The notes below the pieces were generated by a model. It was not told the origin of the DNA, ran no database searches, and was given only the letters and a program-made list of their open reading frames with translations. The position numbers and the translations under genes were made by a program. Source: Crocinitomix sp044361315 (lineage in GTDB: Bacteria; Bacteroidota; Bacteroidia; Flavobacteriales_D; Crocinitomicaceae). Taken from it: a stretch of DNA of 64,000 nucleotides. This document shows positions 1-7,573 of the stretch, piece by piece. Location of the stretch: contig JBIKJA010000005.1 of NCBI GenBank assembly GCA_044361315.1, positions 62,001 through 126,000 on the forward strand, in the 5' to 3' direction. Each line of letters begins with the position of its first letter. Within the stretch, counting starts at the first letter, position 1.

Positions 1-245
1 TCAAAGTATAAATCAATGAAAAACTCGTAGGAAGAATTGGAATAAATGACAAGTTCTTTAATGTTCAATGAGGCATGTCCAGAAAAAAGCCAAAACACAA
101 CAAATCCTACTGCTAAAATTAAAGACAAGAGCATTGTGCTGATGGCTACGGCAGAGATCCAGCGTTCATTATTTTTTGAAATAAGGAGGTTTAGTACAAA
201 TCCCAACAAGGGAATTACTAAAAATAGGGCGAGCACATTTACCAT
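1..245 (-). CDS. dabB: DabB-like proton-conducting membrane subunit (N-terminal part only)
   Basis: The reading frame starts with ATG at 245 and runs off the left edge, so only about 81 residues are visible. They are strongly hydrophobic, with two or three likely membrane segments; the start reads MVNVLALFLVIPLLGF. This fits the beginning of a NuoL/MrpA-type proton-conducting subunit, the known partner of DUF2309 proteins in the DAB inorganic-carbon accumulation system. Its start overlaps the end of dabA by 7 bases (ATGGTAA), so the two genes are probably translationally coupled. In the known mechanism DabB supplies proton flux that drives vectorial CO2 hydration by DabA. The identification rests on hydrophobicity and on the neighbour, because most of the gene lies outside the window. 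Confidence 0.7.
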   Translation of the reverse strand, partial: MVNVLALFLVIPLLGFVLNLLISKNNERWISAVAISTMLLSLILAVGFVVFWLFSGHASLNIKELVIYSNSSYEFFIDLYF

Positions 246-2743
246 ACTAATTCAGATTTTAAAAGCGTTACTCCAATGTTTTCGCCTGTTGATTCGACCA
301 AATTTTCTAAATTTTTACATGTTGGGAGATTGGTAGTAAGCGGGGTGTATGGGTTGAATTCGCCATTTTCAAAACGATAACAATTTTTGTTAATTGGATG
401 AATCACGACTAAATTTATCCATTCTTTTTCATACCATTGATAAGCGTTAGGGATACTTTTCAAGGTGTCCAAAACTACTGCTGGCAATTGTTCGACAATC
501 ATTAATAATCGAATAGGGTCGTGAATTTCAATCATTTGTTGGGGAAGTCCTGGGCGTAAATCACCTTCAATTCCGTTGGCAACGCCAATTAACCCCATTA
601 CATTGTGAGGCAATTTCGAACCTGCGCCTAATTTGTGGTTATCGACTCTAGAAAAATAATATTCTAAATTTATTCCCCCGCAAACTGGTGTGGCAGCAGC
701 TAAAATATTTCCCAAAAATTTTCCAGTTGGATCAATTTCGTAGTTGTACGAATTTAAAAAGGCACGTCGATCGAGGAATAAATCCTGCGTTAAGGTTCGC
801 CTTCCAACGACACAGAGCGAATTAGTAGCGTGGTTATATTCTGGTCGTGGCTCAAACAGCGATACCGAGCGCAATTGAATTTTTTTATGAACTTCTTTGG
901 CTTTTTTATGAGAATTCAATAAATCAAACCTCCGTGAACGTTCTTTAGCATTTAAGTCGAGTGCGATAGAAAAAGAAGTTTGATTTTTTTCATGTTGTAA
1001 TTTCAAATCGTCGGCTACGTATTCGATATCATAAAAATGAAAATCATCTCGCGTGGTATCGTGCAATCCTCCTACAAATTTTGTATTGGAAGGAATTGTT
1101 ATTCCACGGTTTTGAAGTTCTTGTCGCACTGCTTTGTGATTCGCCATAAAACTAAAAGCACGGGCATTTACTGAACCAGGACGACCGCAGCAGGCGCCAC
1201 AATCGTATGCTGCATAATGGGGGTTATTGGTGCTGCTTGCACCGTGTCCAATTACGTAAATTAATGTGGCAAAATTTTCAACCAATCCAATACTTGTCAA
1301 AACATTTTGAACCCGATCAGTCATTTCTTCGATGGTATAGCCAACTTGTAAATGATCAATTTTATCAGAAAGGTCTTTGTTTTCAAACGTCAACGTTGCA
1401 AATTGATCCATGTGTCCAAAAGAGGTTACCGATGCAGGTGAAATGCTTGGTTTAAAAACGTTTAGCATCAATTTTAAAGCACTCCAAAAACCGAGCGATT
1501 GCGAGATCAACCAACCTCCAAACAGCCCTTGCGCACTGCTATTAAAGTGTAATTCTCGTTTGTTCTTACCTGTAGTATCAATTTCGCAAATGATATGTTT
1601 TGGCGTAATTGGTAAAGGGCATATTTTGTTATAAAATTTGCCGTTTTCAGGTTGATAGTACGTGTCAATTCCAAAATGCCCAGGCGTTCCAAATGTTTCG
1701 CAGGCAGTATGCACGTTTTCTATGTGCTGACGCAATCCAATTTCGCGGTCATCAATGCAGAATAATGCCTGGAAATCGTTGGTTATTTTTGTTCGAAATT
1801 CGGATCTGTCTGATTGAAGTCCAACGATAACATCATCATAATATAACCATTCGTAAGCCTCCTGCCAAATTTTGTTGATTTCGTCTAATTCGGTAAGTAC
1901 CATTTTGCCAAATAATTTTTCCGGCGACTGATCGATTAATTTATCCAAGGACTGCCAATTTTCTCCAAAACGATGATCAAGCGTATCAATTTCTAAAAGT
2001 AATTCTATCAAGATCAATTCTTTTAAAGAAATTTTTCGGGAATCCAACAAGGTGTGAGGTTCGTCTTCGATTGTTGCAACTAGGCCAGACCAGCCAGGGT
2101 GTTCAAATTGTTGGTCGAAGATGTATTGCTCAAATAAGGATTCGTCTCCAACTAGAATTTTCAGCAAATCTGCAAGCTTTGTTTCGTTTGACAGGAGTAA
2201 ATTCTTAGCTCTTTTTGTTTGAAAGAAACTGGTGAAACTATTTTTTTCAAGTTTTTGAAGTGCTTCGAGTAAACTTAAATTTTGTTCGGGAAACGACCAA
2301 ATAGCAATCCCCTGATCCAAATAACTGTTTAGCATTCGGAAAATATTGACATGCACCCGACCGTTTAAATCGAATTGGTAATATTGTTTCCAATGTGATC
2401 TCAGTTTCCCAATACGAGCGGTTAAATTTTGGTCCTTTGGAGGAGCAAAGAGTTTTTTCATCCAATCGTCTAGGTATTCTTTTCCCTTGTTTTTGACAAT
2501 AGTCCTTTCTAAGCTGGCATTGTTGATTTTTCCTTGTTCGTATAGGGTCCAATATTCTCGAATTGGAAGGTATGTTTTATATCCAAATTGTTTGGTTGCT
2601 TTAGCCAATCCATCATGGAAATTTGATTCTTGAAAGGCGTGAAGCGTATTGTGGTGAACAAAATCTTTCAGCGGTGCTTGCGCGGGAAGATAATGTCTTA
2701 ATTTATGTAAAAACTCAATTTCATTAAATTTTTCGTTAATCAT
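239..2743 (-). CDS. dabA: DabA-type inorganic carbon transporter subunit (DUF2309)
   Basis: This 834-residue protein is recognisable as DUF2309/DabA, the beta-carbonic-anhydrase-like subunit that hydrates CO2 to bicarbonate at the membrane with help from a DabB proton channel. The expected zinc and catalytic residues are visible: Cys329 and Asp331 in FCIDDRE, His500 in VIGHGA, and Cys515 in DCGACCG. Their spacing closely matches characterised DabA proteins. The N-terminal FVHHNTLHAF segment is also typical. It starts with ATG at 2743 and overlaps the following dabB-like gene. For a heterotroph the likely role is supplying bicarbonate for anaplerotic or biosynthetic carboxylation. No carbonic anhydrase or carbon-fixation gene is nearby. 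Family assignment is firm; physiological role is inferred. Confidence 0.93.
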   Translation of the reverse strand: MINEKFNEIEFLHKLRHYLPAQAPLKDFVHHNTLHAFQESNFHDGLAKATKQFGYKTYLPIREYWTLYEQGKINNASLERTIVKNKGKEYLDDWMKKLFAPPKDQNLTARIGKLRSHWKQYYQFDLNGRVHVNIFRMLNSYLDQGIAIWSFPEQNLSLLEALQKLEKNSFTSFFQTKRAKNLLLSNETKLADLLKILVGDESLFEQYIFDQQFEHPGWSGLVATIEDEPHTLLDSRKISLKELILIELLLEIDTLDHRFGENWQSLDKLIDQSPEKLFGKMVLTELDEINKIWQEAYEWLYYDDVIVGLQSDRSEFRTKITNDFQALFCIDDREIGLRQHIENVHTACETFGTPGHFGIDTYYQPENGKFYNKICPLPITPKHIICEIDTTGKNKRELHFNSSAQGLFGGWLISQSLGFWSALKLMLNVFKPSISPASVTSFGHMDQFATLTFENKDLSDKIDHLQVGYTIEEMTDRVQNVLTSIGLVENFATLIYVIGHGASSTNNPHYAAYDCGACCGRPGSVNARAFSFMANHKAVRQELQNRGITIPSNTKFVGGLHDTTRDDFHFYDIEYVADDLKLQHEKNQTSFSIALDLNAKERSRRFDLLNSHKKAKEVHKKIQLRSVSLFEPRPEYNHATNSLCVVGRRTLTQDLFLDRRAFLNSYNYEIDPTGKFLGNILAAATPVCGGINLEYYFSRVDNHKLGAGSKLPHNVMGLIGVANGIEGDLRPGLPQQMIEIHDPIRLLMIVEQLPAVVLDTLKSIPNAYQWYEKEWINLVVIHPINKNCYRFENGEFNPYTPLTTNLPTCKNLENLVESTGENIGVTLLKSELVW

Positions 2744-2911
2744 ATAAATAGATTTCTAACGATTCCGCCGGATTTAAACTAGGTTTAAAAATAGGCGTCA
2801 AATGCGAGAACAGTCGTGTGAACCTAAACGGGTTTTTATGAATTAAATCATAGAAATATTACTTTAGGCAGACTGTTAGCCTGAAAGTAAACTCCGAGAA
2901 GGTTCTGAATT

Positions 2912-3286
2912 CTAGATTAGGAAACTACAATTCCGAATATAAATCGGACACTTACATTTGCTGAGCGCAAAATAAGATAGAAGACTTAGTTGGTTTGAGC
3001 TATATAAATAGGTTTTGTTTTCTTCGAGTGAAGCAAGAAAATCGATGAAATCGTCAGAATCAAACGTTTCGTCATTTTCAGAAATATTGACATCTTCTTT
3101 TGTTTCAACCCCTATTGGGTGAGGAGGAGCAGGTGTTTCAAAAGAAGAAGTTTTTTGTACAAAACCAATTTCAACATGTGCCTTTTTAAAATGTAAATCG
3201 GCGGATTTTGAAAGATTCAAAACAAGTACAAGTATTAGTGGAAAAACCACCAATAATAATTTGCCTATTAATTTTGAAACTTTCAA
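2912..3286 (-). CDS. small membrane-anchored hypothetical protein (TTG start)
   Basis: A 124-residue frame with a hydrophobic stretch at about residues 8-26, so one membrane anchor or uncleaved signal, followed by a polar, acidic exported part and two Cys residues near the C-terminus. There is no ATG anywhere in the frame before the upstream stop. The only usable start is TTG at 3286, giving MKVSKLIGKLLLVVF. It lies 168 bases upstream of dabA on the same strand, so it could be co-transcribed. I do not recognise a family. The believable signal-anchor favours a real gene, but the rare start and lack of homology knowledge leave room for a chance ORF. Confidence 0.45.
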   Translation of the reverse strand: MKVSKLIGKLLLVVFPLILVLVLNLSKSADLHFKKAHVEIGFVQKTSSFETPAPPHPIGVETKEDVNISENDETFDSDDFIDFLASLEENKTYLYSSNQLSLLSYFALSKCKCPIYIRNCSFLI

Positions 3287-3460
3287 AGTTGAATTTTTTA
3301 GCGAAGGTATAATTAATTTTAAGATGGTTTGATGATGGTACTAATTTTAACGAATAAATAACTAAGATGCGTTGTTGTCAATAGAACTTAGAATCGAGCT
3401 ATTTATTTTATAAAGATGAAATTTTGTTACCTTCACCCTTAAATTGAAACAAAAAAGCAA

Positions 3461-4252
3461 ATGTGTTACAGTGTTGCTCAAATGCAAAGAAAAAAATATT
3501 TAACTGCTGTTCGCGAGGGATATTCGCAGGATATTTTGGATCAGTTGTATGAAGATTGGCAAAAAAGTCAACGAGAAGAGAGTGAGAATGATGTGAATAC
3601 GCCAATGGCTTTTGTAAATGGGTTTGATCATCCTAAATTATTTTGTTTGCATAAGGAAACCAGTTTAAAAGCGAGTCGCTTTACTTGGGGATTGATTCCT
3701 TCATGGGTAAAGGATCGAAATCAAGCGAATGAGATTCGAAATAAAACATTGAATGCCAGAGGAGAATCAATCTTCGAAAAACCAGCCTTTCAAACTTCAA
3801 TTCGAGAAAAAAGGTGCTTGATTTTTGTGGATGGATTTTACGAATATTACCATTTTAAACGAAAAACATTTCCTCATTTCATTCAGCATATTGATGAAGC
3901 CCAGCCGTTAATTTTTGGCGGAATTTGGGAAGAGTGGGTGGATCAAGACACGGCTGAAATCGTTCGGACAACTTCTATTGTCACGACGGAAGCAAATCCG
4001 TTTATGCGTGAAATACATAACAATCCAAAAGCTAATGATGCCCGAATGCCCTTGATTTTAGCTCCTGCTGACACCGATCAATGGTTAAATGCCTCAAGTG
4101 ATTCTGAAGTTAAAGAACTTATCAAACCTCTGGCTAATCAACAATTAAAGGCACACACGGTAATTAGAAATTTAACTAAAAATGTGCCTGTTGATGCTGT
4201 TTTAAAAGAATACATTTATCCTGAATTGTTTGTGCAAGGCACACTATTTTAA
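3461..4252 (+). CDS. yedK: SRAP/HMCES family abasic-site DNA-protein crosslinking protein
   Basis: A 263-residue SOS-response-associated peptidase (SRAP) protein. The family crosslinks covalently to abasic sites in single-stranded DNA through the N-terminal Cys exposed by Met removal. Key positions are present: Cys2 directly after Met (MCYSVAQ), the NARGES segment with Asn98 and Glu102, Glu128 in RCLIFVDGFYEYY, and His186 in the IH segment before ARMPLIL. Cys2 fixes the ATG at 3461 as the correct start. Between the catalytic His and RMP there is a short insertion (NNPKANDA) compared with the compact E. coli form. The gene stands alone between divergently and independently oriented neighbours. 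Family call is confident; no SOS box could be recognised. Confidence 0.92.
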   Translation: MCYSVAQMQRKKYLTAVREGYSQDILDQLYEDWQKSQREESENDVNTPMAFVNGFDHPKLFCLHKETSLKASRFTWGLIPSWVKDRNQANEIRNKTLNARGESIFEKPAFQTSIREKRCLIFVDGFYEYYHFKRKTFPHFIQHIDEAQPLIFGGIWEEWVDQDTAEIVRTTSIVTTEANPFMREIHNNPKANDARMPLILAPADTDQWLNASSDSEVKELIKPLANQQLKAHTVIRNLTKNVPVDAVLKEYIYPELFVQGTLF

Positions 4253-4349
4253 CTATTCAAGAGTTTAGAAAGAGAATTATTTTTTTGGATTCTTATAAAA
4301 TTTCACTATATTGTCCTGATAATTAAAATGTAAACTAATCGACTTGATT

Positions 4350-5138
4350 ATGAAAACTCGCTATAACAGTGCCATATTGCACCATGTATTTGGTTTTTAT
4401 TTTTCGCTTTTCGCATTAATGGTTGTAATTCCTTCATGCGATTCGAGCGCCCCATCTACTAAAAATGTGGATAAAGATTCCCTCGCTGAAGTTCCTGTTG
4501 ATTCGGCTGGTTTTGTTGATTCGGCAATTGATTTAATTCCACAAGTTGAAATACCAGAAACATACAAAATTTTAAGTGAAGCTTTGGGAGATTTGGATGG
4601 GGATGGGATAGTAGAGAAGGTCATAGTTTTTGACACAGGTCGTTTAACAGCAGCAGGAACCGAGCGCGAGATGAGGATTTATGTTGAATTGGATGGCTTA
4701 TGGTCGTTATGGCATACTTCAGTTGGACCAATTATGAGTAGCCAAGACAATAAAGTGGGGGGCGATCCTTTTGAAAAAGTGGAGATTAGCAATCAAAAAA
4801 TAATGGTATTTCATCATGGAGGCGAAGTTGATCATTGGTCGTACACGCATGAATATCATTTACGTGACAGCGATTGGCGATTGGCAAACGTTTTGTTGGT
4901 TAATTTTAAATCATGCGATTACCGAGAAAATTATACTTACGATTTAGTCCAATTGTCTGGTTATCATTCTCGAATTAAAGAAGAATGTAATAAAAACGGA
5001 GAATTAGTCGATTCTGAAATTGAATCGGAAGAAACGATTGTCTTGCTTAAAAAACAAACATTCCCGCTGATGGATGGCTTTAAACCAGGTGAAACCGAAG
5101 TAAAGGCCCAAGGAGGAAAGGCTTTTTATTATTATTAA
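4350..5138 (+). CDS. lipoprotein with FG-GAP-like Asp motif
   Basis: The protein begins MKTRYNSAILHHVFGF at the ATG at 4350; an in-frame TTG six bases upstream is less likely. A lipoprotein signal ends in a lipobox-like VIPSC, so Cys would be lipidated, followed by an Asp/Ser-rich linker. The mature part contains GDLDGDGIVEKV, the calcium-loop motif seen in FG-GAP/VCBS-type repeats, then a mixed beta-rich region. I do not recognise a more specific family. It stands alone on the plus strand and is probably anchored in the outer or inner membrane facing the periplasm. Lipoprotein assignment is good; function is unknown. Confidence 0.8.
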   Translation: MKTRYNSAILHHVFGFYFSLFALMVVIPSCDSSAPSTKNVDKDSLAEVPVDSAGFVDSAIDLIPQVEIPETYKILSEALGDLDGDGIVEKVIVFDTGRLTAAGTEREMRIYVELDGLWSLWHTSVGPIMSSQDNKVGGDPFEKVEISNQKIMVFHHGGEVDHWSYTHEYHLRDSDWRLANVLLVNFKSCDYRENYTYDLVQLSGYHSRIKEECNKNGELVDSEIESEETIVLLKKQTFPLMDGFKPGETEVKAQGGKAFYYY

Positions 5139-5204
5139 ATTTGTCCTCAATAAAAGGTTTAATAATTCACAAAAATTATTTCATGAATCATTAATTTTGA
5201 ATCA

Positions 5205-5858
5205 TTAACCCACGTTATTATCCTTAAATTTTGGGACTTCAATAATTGTTTTTTTGACAATTCGTTTTCTCTTTTTTGATTGGTTTGAAGGAGCAGGATT
5301 TTGCTTCTTTTTAGATGGAGCAACTTTAGGCGAAACAGGAACAAAGGTATTTCGTTGAGCGCGCGGCAGTCCTTTATCTTTATTTTGAATTTTTGCCAAG
5401 GCACGTTTGATTTTTCGCATACTTCTCGAAGAATCTTCGTATTGACTCAAAATCTGGCGAATTCGTCCAGCAGGATCAATTACAAAAATCTCATCCGTGA
5501 TGTCTTGTTTACGCATGTGCTTAATTCCAAGACGTGGAGTTAAGAAGTATTCAGGATCGCAAATGATTGGAATAGAATGAACATTTGTTGAACGCATTGA
5601 CAAACCATCGATCCACGGAACTAATTCATTTTGAGGACGCACACTGTAGCCAAGAATTTTCGTTTGCTGTAATCTAAAATATTCTTCTTGATTAGAATAT
5701 GAAATTAAATCCTTTTCATTTTGCGTTTCTAATTCGATTGGTAACGCAAGTAAAATCACCCAGCTATCAGCATTAAACTCACTAAATTTTAACCTTCCAT
5801 GGGTGCTTGTTATTTCAAACTCTCCAATGTAATCGCCAATATTCAAAATTTCATTCAT
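5205..5858 (-). CDS. peroxiredoxin-fold protein lacking the peroxidatic cysteine, basic tail
   Basis: A 217-residue protein whose first 150 residues follow the Prx6/1-Cys peroxiredoxin pattern: GDYIGEFEITSTHGRLKF at the start, SWVILLALP in the first beta strand, ICDPEYFLTPRLGI and FVIDPAGRIRQIL later. Where peroxiredoxins carry the P-x-x-x-T-x-x-C loop, this protein reads LPIELETQNEKDL, so the peroxidatic Cys is absent and peroxidase activity is not expected. From about residue 160 there is a Lys/Arg-rich tail (for example KKRKRIVKK) that could bind nucleic acid or acidic surfaces. No signal peptide is evident, so it is likely cytoplasmic. It stands alone. Fold assignment is fairly sure; loss of activity is inferred from the missing residue. 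Confidence 0.8.
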   Translation of the reverse strand: MNEILNIGDYIGEFEITSTHGRLKFSEFNADSWVILLALPIELETQNEKDLISYSNQEEYFRLQQTKILGYSVRPQNELVPWIDGLSMRSTNVHSIPIICDPEYFLTPRLGIKHMRKQDITDEIFVIDPAGRIRQILSQYEDSSRSMRKIKRALAKIQNKDKGLPRAQRNTFVPVSPKVAPSKKKQNPAPSNQSKKRKRIVKKTIIEVPKFKDNNVG

Positions 5859-6149
5859 ACCGTTTTTTGTAATAATTACTTATCAAAAATGTTTAATTGT
5901 ACCTGTTAATTTAGTTATCCTTGTTTAAATAAAGAATATAAGAGTATTTTAGGAGTGCTAAATTACAATGATTTTTTAATAGCATCGTCAATTTATACTT
6001 ATTTTTTAGAAAAATATTCAGACGAATTGGCATTCAAGTCATCGAATTGAGCTATCTTTCAAGAAGAATTCTCAAAGGTGTTTTTTTGAGGAATTTATCT
6101 TATTTTGAATAGCTTATAGAAATCATTTTTACTTAAAGTGCAAGAATTC

Positions 6150-7106
6150 ATGTCTAATAGACTTTTAATTACAGATTTACTATCGATTGAATTTCCAATC
6201 ATTATGGCGCCAATGTTTTTGGTGTCGAATGATAAAATGCTTATTTCGGCAAGCAAAAGTGGTATTTCCGGTTGTGTACCTGCCTTAAATTATCGCACGG
6301 ATGAAGCTTTTCGCGCGGCATTAACGAATATTCGTGTCAATTCAACAGGTCCTTTTGGTGTCAATCTTATTGTTAATAAGTCGAATCCAAAAATGATGGA
6401 TCAGTTAAAAACGTGTGTCGAATTTAAGGTTGACTACATTATCACTTCTCTTGGCAGTCCTGCAGAAGTTATTAGACAATGTAAGCCGCATGGAATTAAA
6501 GTTTTTTGTGATGTTGTTGACTTAAAATTTGCCCTCAAAGTACAAGAATTAGGTGCGGATGCAATTATTGCAGTAAATAAGGAAGCTGGGGGACATGCTG
6601 GACCAACTGCACGAGAAGAATTAGTGCCTTTATTAGTAAAATCTTGTTCGATTCCTGTGATTTCAGCAGGTGGGGTTGGAAATTATGAAGATTTACAGAA
6701 AGTACTTGCCTTGGGTGCGGCTGGCGTTTCCGTAGGAAGTGTTTTTATAGCAAGTGATGAATCTGAGGTTTCGCAAGAATATAAGCAAGCATGTGTTGAT
6801 TATGGTGCGGCAGATATCGTAATGAGCACCAAAGTTTCTGGAACACCTTGCACAGTGATCAATACACCTTATGTTCAAAAGGTTGGTACCAAGCAAAATT
6901 GGTTTGAGGCCTTGTTGAGCAAAAGCAAACGTTTAAAAAAATGGATGAAAATGCTCACGTTTGTGAAAGGAATGAAAGCGCTGGAAAAATCAGCTTTTAG
7001 TGCTACATATAAAACGGTTTGGTGCGCTGGTCCAACCATCGAATATGTAAAAGCCATACGATCAGTTAAAGAAATAGTGGAGTCGCTCACGAAACCATCA
7101 AAATAA
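6150..7106 (+). CDS. nitronate monooxygenase family FMN enzyme
   Basis: About 318 residues of the 2-nitropropane dioxygenase/nitronate monooxygenase TIM-barrel family, FMN-dependent enzymes that oxidise alkyl nitronates. The start FPIIMAPMFLVSN, the phosphate and flavin-binding segment VNKEAGGHAGP at about 143-152, and AGGVGNYEDLQKVLALGAAGVSVGS-type FMN-phosphate loop (read as two adjoining pieces) are typical. The catalytic His of class I enzymes fits the GGHAGP His. I chose the ATG at 6150 over the in-frame GTG at 6138 because the protein aligns from MSNRLLITDLL. The physiological substrate is uncertain; some family members are enoyl-ACP reductases (FabK), but no fatty-acid genes are near. 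Confidence 0.88.
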   Translation: MSNRLLITDLLSIEFPIIMAPMFLVSNDKMLISASKSGISGCVPALNYRTDEAFRAALTNIRVNSTGPFGVNLIVNKSNPKMMDQLKTCVEFKVDYIITSLGSPAEVIRQCKPHGIKVFCDVVDLKFALKVQELGADAIIAVNKEAGGHAGPTAREELVPLLVKSCSIPVISAGGVGNYEDLQKVLALGAAGVSVGSVFIASDESEVSQEYKQACVDYGAADIVMSTKVSGTPCTVINTPYVQKVGTKQNWFEALLSKSKRLKKWMKMLTFVKGMKALEKSAFSATYKTVWCAGPTIEYVKAIRSVKEIVESLTKPSK

Positions 7107-7118
7107 ATCCTGTACGAA

Positions 7119-7502
7119 TTATTTTGTTCCGATAAAAGAAGCTGTATTTGCTCCTTTATTGTAAACAAATTGCAATTTTTTATCGTCACCGATGTAAAGG
7201 AATTTTTTCAAATAAGGATCAGACTGCGAAACGGGTTCAACATTCAATCCATTCGAAGTTACTAATACTTCAAACGGTTCAAAATTTGCACCCTGAATTT
7301 TAATTTTATTATCATTAATCACTGAAACAGCTACTTGATAACCTACAGAAGTTAGCGAATCATTCCCCAAATACGTTCCTTCAAACGATCCAGTATAATT
7401 TCCAACGACAGTTTCTGCAGCTTTTTGATCTTTATTACAACTAACTAAAGCCGATAAAGAGATAAATGTCAATGCGATAAAAGTTAATGTCTTGTTTTTC
7501 AT
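7119..7502 (-). CDS. small lipoprotein, hypothetical
   Basis: The true start is the ATG at 7502 (MKNKTLTFIALTFISL), not the longer frame reaching into the neighbouring receptor gene. A lipoprotein signal ends with ALVSC at about residue 19-23. The mature part of about 100 residues (VGNYTGSFEGTYLGN and later strands) is beta-rich and looks like a small lipocalin-like or immunoglobulin-like sandwich, but no family is recognised. It sits 72 bases downstream of a TonB-dependent receptor on the same strand and may be co-transcribed with it as an accessory surface lipoprotein. Function unknown. Confidence 0.8.
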   Translation of the reverse strand: MKNKTLTFIALTFISLSALVSCNKDQKAAETVVGNYTGSFEGTYLGNDSLTSVGYQVAVSVINDNKIKIQGANFEPFEVLVTSNGLNVEPVSQSDPYLKKFLYIGDDKKLQFVYNKGANTASFIGTK

Positions 7503-7573
7503 AACGTCAAATAATGACCTAAAATTAATAAAAATTACCAAAATAATTGCGATTCGATTGATTTTTTCAAACA

